Assembly: GCA_936432065.2 (NCBI GenBank)
Contig: OW386285.2
Coordinates: 30,373,920-30,437,919 of the forward strand
Length of the DNA: 64,000 bases
Reading direction: 5' to 3'
Source of the DNA: Rutpela maculata
Lineage: Eukaryota; Arthropoda; Insecta; Coleoptera; Cerambycidae
This document shows positions 1-11,936 of the stretch, in pieces (the stretch's first letter is position 1; every line of letters starts with the position of its first letter). Both the position numbers and the translations under genes were made by a program. The notes under the pieces were generated by a model. The model ran no database searches and was not told the origin of the DNA. It saw only the letters and a program-made list of their open reading frames with translations.

Positions 1-378
1 TTGATGTACTAACTTTCACACACATTAGATAATTGGCCAGTAATGAGAATTTCATTATGATGTTGATACGATTTTAATCTGATTAGTTATAAACCTATAT
101 CAGTTATAATGAAATTAAACGCACGAATATTTCAAGCGTATCTATCAACTGGGAATAGTATACCTAAAAATACTTGTAGTTTTAGTAATGAAACAACTGG
201 ATATAAGGGGCATCTTGATGCCACCAAGTATAAGACAGATCATAGCATTAATGTGTTTTTATCCTTTGAATGAATTTCTCAAGAAAAATGTAGGTACAAA
301 TAAAATTAATTCAATATAAAATATAAAAAACATAAATACAGACTTTAATAAGATAACCCGCGTTTGGAAGATCGAAAC
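1..378. other. No recognisable feature
   Basis: AT-rich sequence with no convincing coding region, repeat end or RNA gene. Confidence 0.5.
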
Positions 379-992
379 ACGGCTGTAAATGCTTAAAGAA
401 TCACAACTTGCACATCCAGATTTTTTATTCATGTCTCTAGCAACGGAAAAATTCTTGATACTGTGTTTGTCGCTCTACAATATGTGGAAATAATTGTTCA
501 TAGAATTTTAATAATATAATACACGAAATAATCTACCCCGAGAATCGAAATTTCACATTGGTCGTGGGGACGGTGGTGCGAGTGGGGTTAGTAGTGGAGG
601 TGGCTGATCTAAAAAAAAAATGGTCTTTGGTTCTTGTATACACACTAAATCGCAAATTTATTTTTTATCCACTTTCATAATGGGGGAGACAGTGGGTGTG
701 GCTGATACCAAAATAAATTTGAGACCAAGGTTTCTCGTACATGCACTAAATCTCATTTTTATAGACTTTTACTTACTTGCTTTACCTACTTACCCCCCCC
801 CATTCTTAAACCTAATTCAGAGTAATCGTGCGTACAAAAAATTTACATACAGACCACCAGACAGAATTATTTTTGCTCAAACTTGAAATCTCGACGTTTC
901 ATAACATTACAAACCTATTTGAACAAAAAAATTTTGTTACGATTACAATACTTCGAGCTATTCTTCCACTCCACTACGTGTATGTGGAAGTA
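379..992 (-). mobile_element. Helentron-like (DINE-1/HINE-type) element, copy 1
   Basis: Diverged but nearly full-length minus-strand copy. The 3' end is at the low coordinates, where the block around 395-420 matches the terminal block CTACTTCCACATCCAG of the family. The 5' end lies at 970-992, with the GTGGAAGTA half of the 5' hairpin. Between them are the family's conserved blocks: a G-rich stretch near 545-605, the phrase around 745-775 matching other copies, and the block near 880-900 that reads as GAAACGTCGAGATTT on the minus strand. It encodes no protein; the small ORFs here are incidental. Confidence 0.7.
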
Positions 993-1682
993 AAAAGAAA
1001 GATGTCAAATCTGTGGCAAGACCTTGTTTTTATCAACCCCACAAGATACATTAAAATAAATCCTGTAATACAATCCAAGTCGTGAGATAATAATTTTTAC
1101 CTACCTAGGAGATTTATAACGATTACACAGGTCAACAAAAAAAGGAGGGGCTGCGTGTTTGATCAGAACCATCTTATCCTATATTTTTTGACATGCTGAA
1201 ACCGATCCTAATATTAAAGAAAAAATCTATCACACTAGTTTTTGTCTACCACCTCTTTTATCCCCTAAAAATGGCAAAAAAAAGGTCTTGTCCTAAGGTT
1301 CTGGTCTGACTTTTCTGAAGTATTTTGACGCGTTGAATTTGAAAATTTGCAAAATTTAAAATGGAGGCTCCAATATAAATCTATATATATGGAAAGCGAC
1401 ACCCTTATTAAAATGAAGATGCTGCCAAAATGATAAAGTGTGAAAAAGAAAATGTAGGAAAGAAAGTAGAGAATTAAATTTTCTACAAAAAAGTCAGTGA
1501 GAGTATATGCCTATATTTTATTTTATCTCAAAGAAAACGTTCAAAGTGTGACGCCGATCAGTTTGATCGGATTTAAATGCCAAAATAATAAAACATACAT
1601 ATTTACCACCTTTCACTTTTCTGTCAAATTTGATGAATTTTTGATATATTGTAGGCAAAAGTTGTTTGGCAAAACTTCAAAT
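993..1682. other. Unassigned AT-rich DNA with a degenerate repeat trace
   Basis: No gene seen. Around 1183-1210 a phrase containing GCTGAAACCGAT resembles a subterminal phrase of the CACAG-ended palindromes (GCTGAAACCGAAT near 12010), so this may be a decayed end of that family. Confidence 0.35.
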
Positions 1683-3042
1683 TATGGACAGTTTCTCCGA
1701 TAGATGGCTCCGGAGACTGGACCTACCTCGATACAATACCACAATAGAATACCACGATTTTTCAAAACTACCAAGTTTTGAAATGATAACTGCTGGAAAT
1801 GAATAACCAGAGTATTTACCATTATTTGGTCTTAGATTGATGTGCCTGACTTCCGGTTTTGCCGGAAGTAACATCAAATCACGTTTTTCTCGAGTGCACA
1901 ACACCCGTTTTACTTCAATTTAATAGTCATGTCTAGTCCAGTAAAGGGTGGTGTAGAGTGCGTGAGCATGGACCTAAGCGATTACTTTAGAAAGTTGTTC
2001 AGAGTGTTTAGGGAGTGAACATACTGAAAGTCCTGACATCTAGGTGGTGAGCCGGAGGGGGGGAGGCACAAAGAAAGTCCCACTTTTGGTTTTTTCGCTT
2101 ATATCTTTAAAATGGTGCGTCGTAGGGAAAAATTTTCTTATACAAAATGAAAGCTTATTAAATTCTCTACAACTTCCGTTTTATATACTTTTTCGAATTC
2201 GCATTTTCCAGCTACACACTCAAGAAAAGTGAAAATTTTCCGAAAAACAGATTTTTTACCTCTTCAACTTTAGGGAAAAGCTTCTCAAAATTGTACTAAA
2301 GTCAGAAATCATCAAGGAAGCGGCAGTGATCTTTTACACCCCCCCCCCCCCACAAGAGGCTGGGAAAATTTGCTTCCTCAAATGGTATGGGGCACCAGCA
2401 AGACAGACCTCCCTCAACCAGTACCACTTCCAGTTGTTCATGAGGTCAGTGGCAATATTAAGCCTGACATAGCTCCCTCCCACCAACTGAGAGCGCAGCT
2501 AAACAGCATTGCCGGCGCACCTACCACCAAGTGCAGCAGTGGCTCGGGAATGAGCTGCCCCCTCAAGAGTGGGGGTGCAAACATGTAGGAGACACACCCT
2601 GGTGCCAATTACAAGCACCGGAGTTCCTACTTTTTTTTATCATCTTTAAAATACAATTTTCTATTTTTCAGGTAAAAATCTGTTTTTCGAACATTTTCAC
2701 TTTTCCGGAGCGTGTAACTCGAAAACGGTTGCGAATTCGAAAAAAATATATAAAATGAGAGTTGTAGAGAATTTCGTGAGCTTTCATTTGGTATAAGACG
2801 GCGCACCGTTTTCGAGATATAAGCGAAAAACCAAAAGTGGGACTTCCTTTGACGTCACTTCCGGCAAAACCGGAAGTTCAGGCACATCAATCTAAGTCCA
2901 AATAATGGTAAATCGTCTGCTTACCCATTTCTAGCAGTTATCATTCCAATAACTGCTGTAGTTTTGGGAAATCGTGGTATAGTATCGAGATCGGGAGGTA
3001 GGTTCAGTCTTCGGAACCATCTCTCGGAGAAACTGCACATTT
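1683..3042. mobile_element. Long palindromic (foldback) element with ORF fragment in its loop
   Basis: The left arm (about 1683-1880 and 2070-2280) and the right arm (about 2640-3042) are inverted copies of each other. Ends are GACAGTTTCTCCGATAGATG on the left and the complementary match near 3020-3042. Each arm carries the mini-palindrome ACTTCCGGTTTTGCCGGAAG (1851 and 2857). The left arm has about 190 bp (1885-2070) missing from the right arm; that piece resembles the end of the palindrome at 41303-42794 (phrase around AACATACTGAAAGTCC), so the two families are related. The loop carries a piece of an uncharacterised insect ORF. Confidence 0.8.
2350..2640 (+). pseudogene. Fragment of uncharacterised Cys-rich-tail ORF family (WLGN region)
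   Basis: This GC-richer segment sits exactly in the loop of the palindrome. Read with frameshifts and stops, it gives AGKICFLKWYGAP, then LPPTESAAKQH, then TYHQVQQWLGNELPPQEWG. As I recall, these phrases belong to an uncharacterised protein family common in insect genomes, in which the block LPPT-AA--H ... Q-WLGN-L-P--WGW lies just upstream of a Cys-rich C-terminal tail. The tail itself is absent here but is found at 51690-52083 and 6846-7250. Function is unknown. The fragment cannot be expressed as one protein. Confidence is good for family membership and low for any function. Confidence 0.6.
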
Positions 3043-4746
3043 GACAGGCCACCAATTTACCTACAAAACGTGCGGTTCCTTTGTTTTTATAGTTTTTTGC
3101 ATAGCTCTTACCATTTTGACGTCGCCTTCATTTCAATGTCGGTATTGCTTTCTTTGTTCATATAAATTGGAAGCCTCGTTGGAGCAGCCATTTCTAATTT
3201 TACTAATTTTTCATTTTTTGGAGAATCGGGAAGGTATTCTCTACTTCCATATTAAATTTCAAGTTCATAGCTCATCGAGAAGTACCCAAACAGTACACTG
3301 GGTATATAGGCACAGTTAAAAGGCGATATAACGGATATGTATCTATTTGCCTGCGTGATTTATTTGGGTGCTTCCAGGTCTTGAAGGACTTGAAAATTTT
3401 GCAAGAAAATTATAAAAATTGGAAAATTAAAAATTGCCGCCACAATGTGGTCGCTAAAAGTTGAGTCAACTTTTTTCAGGACTTCCAAACTGGAATAATT
3501 TTTATATGGCCATTTTTTCAATAGTATAGTTCTTGGTTAATAAAAATGGGATGGGGGTGTTATACATTATTTTAGTTATATACCTTAATGTAAGAAGTTG
3601 CTGTTCAGTAAATTTTTCATTTTTGTTCCACATTCAAATATCTTGGACATCCAAATTAACGACATCGACTGTACGAACAAATCATATTGATAAGAATTTA
3701 GACATACTATTTTACATTGGTAAATAATTTGTAGTAACCCTTAGCTCTTAACGAGCCACTTTTGGGAGGTCGATATTTCAAAGCATTTTATTATAGTAGT
3801 TTCATAAAATTTATTTTACTTACTGTCAAATTACAACTATATGTTTTCTAATAAAGTGTGTTATTACAATTTTCGTTCAGGCAGCTATTAATCATATTGA
3901 GGTTAAAGCAAATTCCAGCATTGAATGTGTTGTATTATTTAGGGTTTAAATGCCTTTTCAATAATATATTTGGATATATTGATTCATACATAAACACTTT
4001 TCTTATCAACATATAATTACTATTTACTTTGAAGTTGTATATCAATGGTTCGCTTTTGTGTTCAAATTCGTGTTCGTTATTTTTAGGTCAATTCATATTT
4101 GTACAGAGGTAACTTACGAACACAAAGAGAGCCAATTAACATTTATTAACAGACATTGCTTACATTTCAATATTTGTAGCACATAAGATTTTATAATTAG
4201 CTATGCCTGTTGATGCAAAAAATATTGCTATGGTTTGTGTGAAAGCTAGGCAAAATCTATTTTTGCATACATGTTTTATAAAACTAGACATATACAAGAT
4301 TTTTAAAATAAGTTATTAACATTTATATAAACAAATTATACAAAAAGAAGCACAGAATGGCTTCATATCGAGAAGATTCTTTTTACTACTTATTTGTTTG
4401 AATCTCCGATCAAAGAACTTATATCTAAATACATAATATGTACGGTTTGTTTGTTGCTGATATAGTCACAGTCTAAGGCACTTCAGTTGAAAACATCCCA
4501 TAAGTTCCGGATTGGCTGTTCGATCTGTTCATAACGTTTCGGACACGATCGGTTCAGTTCCGTTTAAATTGTCACTAAAACAGCTAAGAAAAAAGTAAAT
4601 CGATCGTTTCATATCATAAGCAAGTATAAACTTCGTAGTCGAACATGACGGTTGTAATAGAGTGAATAGCAATTAAATTTTAACATGTGTACTCTCTGCT
4701 TATTATATTTGATAAATTCTCGGTTATGTAAGATATGAAAATTTAG
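3043..4746. other. No recognisable feature
   Basis: AT-rich DNA. The short ORFs lack recognisable motifs and no repeat ends were seen. Confidence 0.4.
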
Positions 4747-5128
4747 CCGACAATTATTACATAAAAGAGGTACAATATTGTCGTTATTTTAATAAATACA
4801 TATTTATTTTCTTGGATAAACTTCACTGCACGGAAATTACACAAAAACAAATATGTCTTTATCACACAACACATTATGTGGGCGGTAGGTTAATTTCATT
4901 GCTACTACTTCCACATCCAGTGGAAGTATAGAGTAATGCAAAAAAAAATTAAAAAAAACATTGCTATTTATTGCCGAAATTATTACATAAAATAGGTACA
5001 ATATCGTCGTTATTTTAATAAATACATATTTATTTTCTTGGATAAACTTCAATGCATGGAAATTACACAAAAACAAACATGTCTTTATCACACAACATAT
5101 GTGCACGCTATGTTAATTTCATTGCTAT
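4747..5128 (+). repeat. Two-copy tandem duplication including a Helentron 5' end
   Basis: Two direct copies with a period of about 225 bp: the block with ATTATTACATAAAA and a nearby CGTCGTTATTTTAATAAAT occurs near 4755-4800 and again near 4980-5020. Both continue through TTATTTTCTTGGATAAACTT and TCTTTATCACACAACA to a Helentron-like 5' end (CTTCCACATCCA at about 4910 and 5131). The first copy has a 70 bp stub of the element (hairpin, then an A-rich run); the second leads into the longer copy at 5129-5582. Confidence 0.75.
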
Positions 5129-5582
5129 TACTTCCACATCCAAAAAAAATTTAAAAAAATTATTACTCAAATGGGCTTAGAATTTCATGAAACGTCGAGA
5201 TTTTAAGTTTGAGTAAAAAAAAATTCTGTCTATCGTTCTGTCTGTATTTTTTTTGTGCCACGACTACTCTGGAACTATTTAAGATATTGACTTAATATTC
5301 GGTACACGTATGGAGTTTAACGAGATCTGGAACAAGATTGTATTCTGACCTTATTCCGTTGAAGGGTTGGGATATAAATTGAGGAAAATGGCGGTAAATA
5401 GGTAAATCAAGGAAGTAACAGTCCATAAAATTGGTATTTAGTATATATAAGAGAAGGTAAGATCTCAATTTTTTTTTGGCATTACCAGCCCCACCCCATT
5501 ATTAAAGGGGGTGAAAAAAATAAAATAGTGGTGTGGTGTGTGTACAAGAATCAAAGACCCCAACATTTTTTTTTACTTCACC
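5129..5582 (+). mobile_element. Helentron-like element, copy 2 (3'-truncated)
   Basis: Starts with TACTTCCACATCC, continues through the GAAACGTCGAGATTTTAAG block (about 5190) and a short GTCY-like run (about 5225-5250), and is cut off near 5582 before the 3' terminal block. There is no coding potential of its own. Confidence 0.7.
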
Positions 5583-6845
5583 CAGACAATCTTGACATTG
5601 AATTTGAAGATTGTATTTTCCGTACGTACATACGTACGTATAGACCAACTAATGGAAACATATGGCAATTTTCAATAGCAATTTTAGATCTTAATAAAAG
5701 TTTAGAGTAGAAACTGAACGCTCGCGCGCTGTATGAAAATAGAGCACACACCCAACGGGGAGTGCATAGGTTAAGTCTTTATCATCATCACCTGAACTAC
5801 GCGTAACTGTCCACTTACACATTACTATTTTTTATGTTGATACTAACAAGACATTAAAAAAATGCTTAATTTTTTTGCCATTCTGGAGTATGATGACTGA
5901 TGAGTTTAAACTGAACATTTTATCTGGACTAAAATGCATGTAGATATACTCATAGCTGCATTTACTTTTGATTTATACATTGTATTAATCTGGTACAAAT
6001 ATCACTGTAACGATCATTTTGCCATTGCAGATTTAATTATTTCTTTCTCAAACACTGATGCATGGAAGCTAATCCTAACAATTTATATTGCCAGCAATTC
6101 AATCACAACTCCAGCATACAAATTCTCCAAAATAGTTTGTATTTGGTAATATATGGTATCAGCTGTGACTTATCTTGAAATATGAATCCGTGCGAGCAAT
6201 AACAATATTTTACCGTCATAAACTAGTTCGTATGTACGAACACACGTTTACTTGTCCAGATAACTTTAATAAATTAAACGATAATGGCAAGAGATCTAGA
6301 TTTGCCCTCGGTCAAACTGTACAAGAAATTCGTTTACTTATTTTTATAAATGGCATTTTCTGTATGTTAGTTAATATTATTATATGAAGTATGTTGCTAA
6401 GTGAATATATTTCTTTCATTATAACCTATTTATAAACTGTTATGTGCTATTTTATTTTGGCTACAACTGCCCAGTGCCCAGACAGAAATCTATTTACATA
6501 AATATTTAGTAGCCCAATCAGTGTGCATGTAATGCCCTGGAGTAGAAATGATTTTGATATATGTTGTTTAAGTCGAGACCTTGATGAAAACTACAAGTTT
6601 TTGACCTTGGAGGTGGGAAGCGCGAGCCGCCATCTTGATTGAAAGGTGTAACAAATTGTTTTTCAAAATAATTCGGCAACGCTCGATCCTACGAGAAGAA
6701 TATTCGAACAAAGTTGAGGACAACATTTTTATTGTAAGTCTAATGTTTAAAGAGATACGTCGTCAGAAAGATGGATTAAAAAAATATATATTTTATTATA
6801 ATAATGTACGTTTACAAAATAACATATCTTATACTATTCATATTA
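5583..6845. other. No recognisable feature
   Basis: AT-rich DNA. Short ORFs show no family motif. Confidence 0.4.
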
Positions 6846-7513
6846 TTATATATTATTTCTTTTTATTTTTTTTGACAATTTCGGTCGATTAATGTTGACG
6901 TCTTCATTATTATGTTCGTCACTACTCCTGAGATTCTGGGCCTCCATTAACACAATTTCTTCATCTTCGTCCTCGTTCTCGATGAGAACCTTTGGTGTAT
7001 TTTCACATGACTCACCATCACAGAATCGATAAACAATGGAGCTCTTCAACCCAGCTTTTCTACAGCCACGCGCTCTGCCGCATTCTTTTTTACGTTTACA
7101 TGAAATGACATTTAATAATATTTCACGTGCTAGTTTACTGGAAGTAGCCCATTGGTGCCAAGTTTCCAGGCCCAGTCTTTTGAGTTTTTATGGATTCCAT
7201 ATCATTTTTGGACTTGATGGAACGTCCTAAATGGAGGAGTACAGTCTTTCAGCAGCTTTCAAATGTTGAGCACAAGGAAATTGCTGTATTGACAATTAAC
7301 ACATCAGCACCTAAAAGCACCCAATCGTTCATTGGAAACTGGAACTGGCATAGTTTCATCGAAATGACCATCCGCGGATGTCTTCTTCTTTCTGCGGCCT
7401 TTGGATTTTTTTTTCTATCATCTAATGAATATCCGTCAAAAATAATGATTTTATGTGCTACTGTACTCCTCTCTCTGAAGATGAAGGAAAAAGATGTTCT
7501 TGTCGACAACTAA
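6846..7513 (-). pseudogene. Uncharacterised protein with Cys-rich tail (decayed)
   Basis: Two parts of one family, out of frame with each other. The upstream part (7509-7249) contains IIIFDGYSLDDRKK, and then LLGADVLIVNTAIS, like the ADVLIV-type acidic motif that precedes the C-terminal half in relatives. The downstream part (about 7175-6846) reads WHQWATSS, ISCKRKKECGRARGCRKAGL, then FCDGESCENTP and an acidic end. The Cys pattern C-K-KK-C----GCRKAGL--S----FC-G-SC-N matches the piece at 51809-51905, though several Cys are replaced here. The block between the two parts is stop-laden and partly deleted. The role is unknown; the Cys pattern suggests metal binding (inference). Repeated occurrence in mobile palindromes nearby argues for a transposon origin. 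Confidence 0.6.
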
Positions 7514-7564
7514 AAAAAAAGAACACGATATACCTGCTCTAAAAAACATCTACCACAAGTAAAT

Positions 7565-7815
7565 AAATTTAGAATCCTTTTTTTAAAACAATGGTTTTCT
7601 TTTAAAACCAAATTGCACTAAAAATTAGAAAATAATTTGACTTGTACATAAATAGAAAATCATTGGGCGCTCATGAAATATTACTTCGTCTAATCATTTT
7701 GATTTGCGTTTACATTTTATGAACGCCTAATAATTTTCTACTTACAAAGTTGAAATTATTTTCTACTTTTTAGTGCAATTTAGTTTAAAATAAAATATTG
7801 TTTTTAAAAAACTAT
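7565..7815. mobile_element. Small palindromic MITE
   Basis: Inverted arms around 7605-7650 and 7740-7785, with TTGCACTAAAAATTAGAAAA on one side and its near-complement on the other. The imperfect symmetry continues outward through T/A-rich flanks to about 7565 and 7815. Non-coding. Confidence 0.65.
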
Positions 7816-7849
7816 TTTTTTAATTTATTTATTTTCAACTTCTTAGTCT

Positions 7850-8035
7850 TCATCGCGTAGCTTATCGTATTCTACTCGTCATTTGATAACCCAAGGGGGT
7901 TAAGAAAAAAAAAAGGTAAGCCGCCCTCTTGAGGTTAGAATGACATCTCATAGCTTATCGCATTCTACTCACAAACCTTTCATTTGATACCCATGTGAAA
8001 GGGGGTTGTGAAGAAAAAAGTAATGCGCCATTTTG
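7850..8035 (+). repeat. Degenerate two-copy tandem repeat
   Basis: Two related units of about 90 bp. Each has TAGCTTATCG(T/C)ATTCTACTC, then CATTTGATA, a G run, a purine run (GAAGAAAAAA type) and GCGCC/GCCGCC. They start near 7855 and 7945. Confidence 0.6.
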
Positions 8036-9112
8036 GGGCGTCCACATATTGGGCTTAGAAGATATTTTTTTCAAACAAACTAAATTTTAGACATTTAAAA
8101 AAAAATCTTTTAAAATGAAGTCTAAATTTTTCATACATTCTACTCCACGTAAAACAAGTATCCAAAGTTAAAAAAAAAACATATTTTACGATAGTCTTGA
8201 ATTGTTGTTTATTCACATTGTCAAAGTATATAAGAAATTATTAATTTAACCTTTAAAATAATTTTTATTTATCAAACAAGGTTCGGAGTTAGTGAAAATA
8301 TCGAACAAGACGTGATTCTAAAATTTCAAAAAATTTCGAAACCTAATTCTACAGCCATTTAAGGGTGGTTTTCACCCTTAAAGGGGATTGAAATACGCTC
8401 TCATAGTTACAATGTATTCTATTTTGAAGCAAAAACTAAAAAATAACCATTGTAACTATATTTTTTTGTATTTCTTGTCCCTTAGGATAAATGTTTACTG
8501 AATTATTGTTTGAATAACTAAGGTTTTATATTTATCATACAAAAAAATACACTTTACTAGACTATTTTATATTTTTAATAAGAATATTTCGAAAAAATCC
8601 CTATTAGAGGTGTTTTTCGGTATTTTAAGGGTGTTATATCAATTTCTGGTTAACGGGACCTCATTTTTCTTAATCAGCGACCCAAAAAACCTGTAGTAAA
8701 GGATATTTTCTGAGTAAAACTTTTAAAAAAACAGAAATTCGCATTTTTACTTAAGTAAAATACACGAATTTCATATATCTATAGGATTTTTTGAGGTTAT
8801 GTTGAACGCTTTTAAAATTTGGACAGTGCTCAAACATCGGGTGATACCTAATAATTATTTAAAAAAAAAAAAAAAATTCAAATCCATTAATAATTGCATT
8901 GTAGACGGATTTTTGTCTAAAAAATTGAAAAATTTCCCACTGTGGGGCGCAGTCGCTTTGAAATTTATCATCATTTTTATTTTTTTGAGCATTGCTTGTT
9001 ACAATGCAAAACTCACGACGGGGATGTGGCTGCATATCGAGTTTCATCCGTCCCAACACCCAACCATCCAACCATGTTGGGATTTTACGGCTTATAATCA
9101 ATTTTCGAATCA
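8036..9112. other. No recognisable feature
   Basis: AT-rich. An A-run occurs near 8863-8878. The two overlapping ORFs of about 106 codons on opposite strands (8799-9179) have no recognisable domain; the minus one overlaps the end of the pseudogene described next. Confidence 0.4.
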
Positions 9113-10760
9113 AATTTAGGCATCTTATTGCGGTATGGTATCCGAGATCTAATAAAACCGTCTCTAGCTGCGAACCCACAATCAGCAGCTGAAGCTTCTG
9201 TAATAATTTTACTCCCCGTTCTACACTTTACGTGTGGTACGGAAGACGTGGAAACTGCAAGGTCTCAATTCTTCCTGTGGGAACCATACCATGTAGTTTT
9301 TTTTTTTTTTTTTTTTAATTGCCTTATTTATATTATGTCCTGGCGGAGGCGTAAGCTATTCTACCATTCAACCAGGACGGACGCACACACGTAGACAATA
9401 TCACAACACCCATTCCCTGCGACATTGCCATCTGCCGCAGCTGAGACTCGAACTCAGGAGAGGAGAACGACTAGATTGTGTTGTCTCTCACACAACAGCA
9501 ATCTAGTTCACTGCTACCATCTCGGCAACACATGAAAAACGCCACTACACATCCATACCCTAGCCAGGATTCGAACCTGGGACCCCGTGGTCGCAAGCTT
9601 AACACGTTAAGCACTGCGCCACCGAGCCGGGTAGTTCTTTATCAGCCAAGGTTGTAATGATTGGTGGTTCTGTTACTACTATATCATGCCATTCAATCAT
9701 ATCTATGTAATCCTCACAACTAAAACTTAGGTGTGGTATTTTAAACAATATTACATTTTCTGATTTATTTTTCCTGGTGTTAATAATTCTGCGCAGTCCC
9801 AATTCACCACGAATACGTTTTCGCTTCTTAGTAATCATCTCCAATATAATATTTTTGGGATGTGCGAAGTATGCGCTTCTGTGTATGACAGGGTCTATAA
9901 TTTCGCGTAGGTCTTCTGTAAGATGCGGGAATTTTTAATCAATGTAAAGAGATGTCTTGGGCCGTCTCTGTAGGATGTTTTGGCCTTAATCTCAAACCAT
10001 GTCGGAGCATAAACCTTGACAATGTAGTCTGCTAATATTTGTAAGTTTTCGCTTGGATCCTCAGTAGCAACATATAAGAGTATGATGCGGTTAGCAGCAG
10101 TTAACCAAAGTGGATGTCCTAATTTTCCAGGATTTCTTAAGGCAAGACTTTCTGAATAATTACCAAAGCTTTACAAATTTCCAATAAATAGCATTAGTCT
10201 GTACTGAGATCGGGTATTGCTTCTATATCACTGGGGTTTTGGGCGTCTATTTTCTGATATTCCACAACTAGTCATTTTTCACATTCTGACAACATTTTGC
10301 CAATAGGTTCAGAGAAATACCGCGGTCTACTTGTATGACCATCCAAATTCTATAACAAATAACGCAATGGCAACTCATTTGCATGCAACTGACACACTAG
10401 CCATTGCAATGGCCTATTCAGGGAAGTTTCAATAATTCTAATTACATCACCTTTTAAACCAGTGTTAACTGCTGTTCCATCACATCCAATTTCCAAAATA
10501 CTATCCGATCTTATATTATTTATTGTCTTGCAGAAATTTTAAAATTGCTTGAGAAATATTAAGTGCTGAACCAGTTTCTGAAAACACATGGCCAAAATAA
10601 CAGACCCTGGCTCTGAAATAAGTGTAACGTGCTCCTCTGTTATAGTTTTTCTACAATAAATTTTTCTTACTTAGCATTTACCAAAGTTTGATCTTTACGG
10701 CCATCAAAATAAAGATTTTATAACCTCGATACTAACTCAATTCGTTAGAATTAGATAGGG
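9113..10760 (-). pseudogene. HANELPLR-type uncharacterised insect ORF, decayed and SINE-split
   Basis: Reading the minus strand from 10760 downwards, with several frameshifts and stops, gives in order: YFDGRKDQTL; RKTITEEHVTLISEPGS; ILEIGCDGTAVNTGLKGDV; RPLQWLVCQLHANELPLRYL; LDGHTSRPRYFSEPIGKML; TAANRIILLYVATEDPSENL; YAPTWFEIKA; IPHLSFSCEDYIDMIEW; VTEPPI. After the SINE it resumes with LQFPRLPYHT, SVERGVKIITEASAADCG, ARDGFIRSR and MPKFDSK. As I recall, these phrases in this order typify an uncharacterised protein family abundant in insect genomes; I know no demonstrated function. It lies upstream of, and on the same strand as, the Cys-rich-tail pseudogene at 6846-7513. No open frame exceeds about 80 codons, so it is dead. 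Confidence 0.7.
9297..9631 (-). mobile_element. tRNA-derived SINE
   Basis: The minus-strand head (about 9631-9555) is tRNA-like: GGCTCGGTGGCGCAGTG resembles box A, and GGTTCGAATCC (9567-9577) is a perfect box B. A tRNA-unrelated body follows and ends in a pure A tail of about 20 (the T run at 9297-9316). The short duplication AACTAC flanks both ends. It interrupts the HANELPLR ORF between the VTEPPI and LQFPRLPYHT blocks, so it post-dates that ORF. Confidence 0.85.
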
Positions 10761-11504
10761 CGGAGGCATTACAGGGAATTGACTTGGCGCGCAGCACGAA
10801 TTAATATCAATGTCTTTGATGTCTTCGTAGTGTACGAGAGACGCTGGATTCAAGTAAATGCTAAATTAGAATAAAAATTCTTTTAGCTAATGGCATCTTA
10901 TATTAAAGAGTTTTAGAAAATTTCAAAACCTCTGACTTTTTGGAAATGAACCAATTTTTTTTTTGTTAACTAGAGAAACACTTTTTTGGCTATCAGAAGT
11001 TAAAAAAAGATAACCTATTTTTTCGGCCCACCCTAGACTGTATATCTCCGATTGATTATAGTCAGGGTTCGAAATGTATTGATTTGCAAAGAAAATTGCG
11101 TAACAAAACAACATTATTCATGTTTCATATTTATTCAAGCCATGAGACAAATTACTCAGAAAATCATTAACTTCAGCCAATCTTTCAGAAAACACAACTT
11201 GGTAACTGTTTTGTTAATTATGCATATTCGTTTGCAAAACTCGGAGAAAGTTAATATAGACTTCTGTAGTGCAAGACGTCTGAGTATATTTATGCGTCTC
11301 CAAAGACCAAACGTGAATATTAGTTAACATATCTCAAAGGATTGGCTGTAGTAAACTTCTTATTAATATTATAGTAAGCGAATTATTGCAATTTACAGAA
11401 TCAACTACGTAAATTACATATTACCAAAATAAGTGAGGTTAAAAGATTCATCAAAATTATAAATGTACCATAATATTAAAAAGTAGCTAACATTAGAATG
11501 AATA
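10761..11504. other. No recognisable feature
   Basis: AT-rich spacer between the decayed ORF and the mariner end. No supported feature. Confidence 0.4.
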
Positions 11505-11936
11505 TACAGGGCGTTCCTTAATGACGTGGTAATATTTCAGGGTGTGATTCCTTAGGTCATTTTATGAAGAAAAGTTCATATGAACGGTCCACAATGGCTT
11601 AAATTTTTTGTTGATTTTTTCTTTTAAATCGTTGTTTATTAATATCTCACAAAGTACTTTAGATATTATTTTCAACTTTGGCACGTGTTAACAGCATATA
11701 AAACCACATATTTTAGTTAGAAAGGTTATTTTACTGCTCCCCCAGTGGCTCCCTGCAAATATGTCCTGTAATATTTTTAAAGAGGTACGTCACTGACATT
11801 TTTCCATGTGGATGTCTTTCCTGATTAGCCTGGTCAATTCTACATGAAAACGGTCTCTTGCATTTTTCTCGTCAGACGCATAGTTCTTGATCAAAACAAT
11901 TAAATTCAAATTGCTCATTTAGCAGTATTGACTAAT

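Noticed and set aside
4747..5128. Possible CRISPR-like spaced repeats
   Set aside because: Only two copies, period about 225 bp, insect context, and the repeat includes a transposon end.
7249..7513. Plus-strand 107-codon ORF overlapping the Cys-rich-tail pseudogene
   Set aside because: The minus strand holds recognisable family motifs; the plus frame is its shadow.
8799..9119. 106-codon plus-strand ORF with a lysine run
   Set aside because: The lysines come from an A run, no domain is visible, and the 3' part overlaps the end of the HANELPLR pseudogene on the other strand.
9555..9631. Possible tRNA gene on the minus strand
   Set aside because: Box A and box B are present but the sequence runs into a longer body with a poly-A tail and short flanking duplication, so it is a SINE head.
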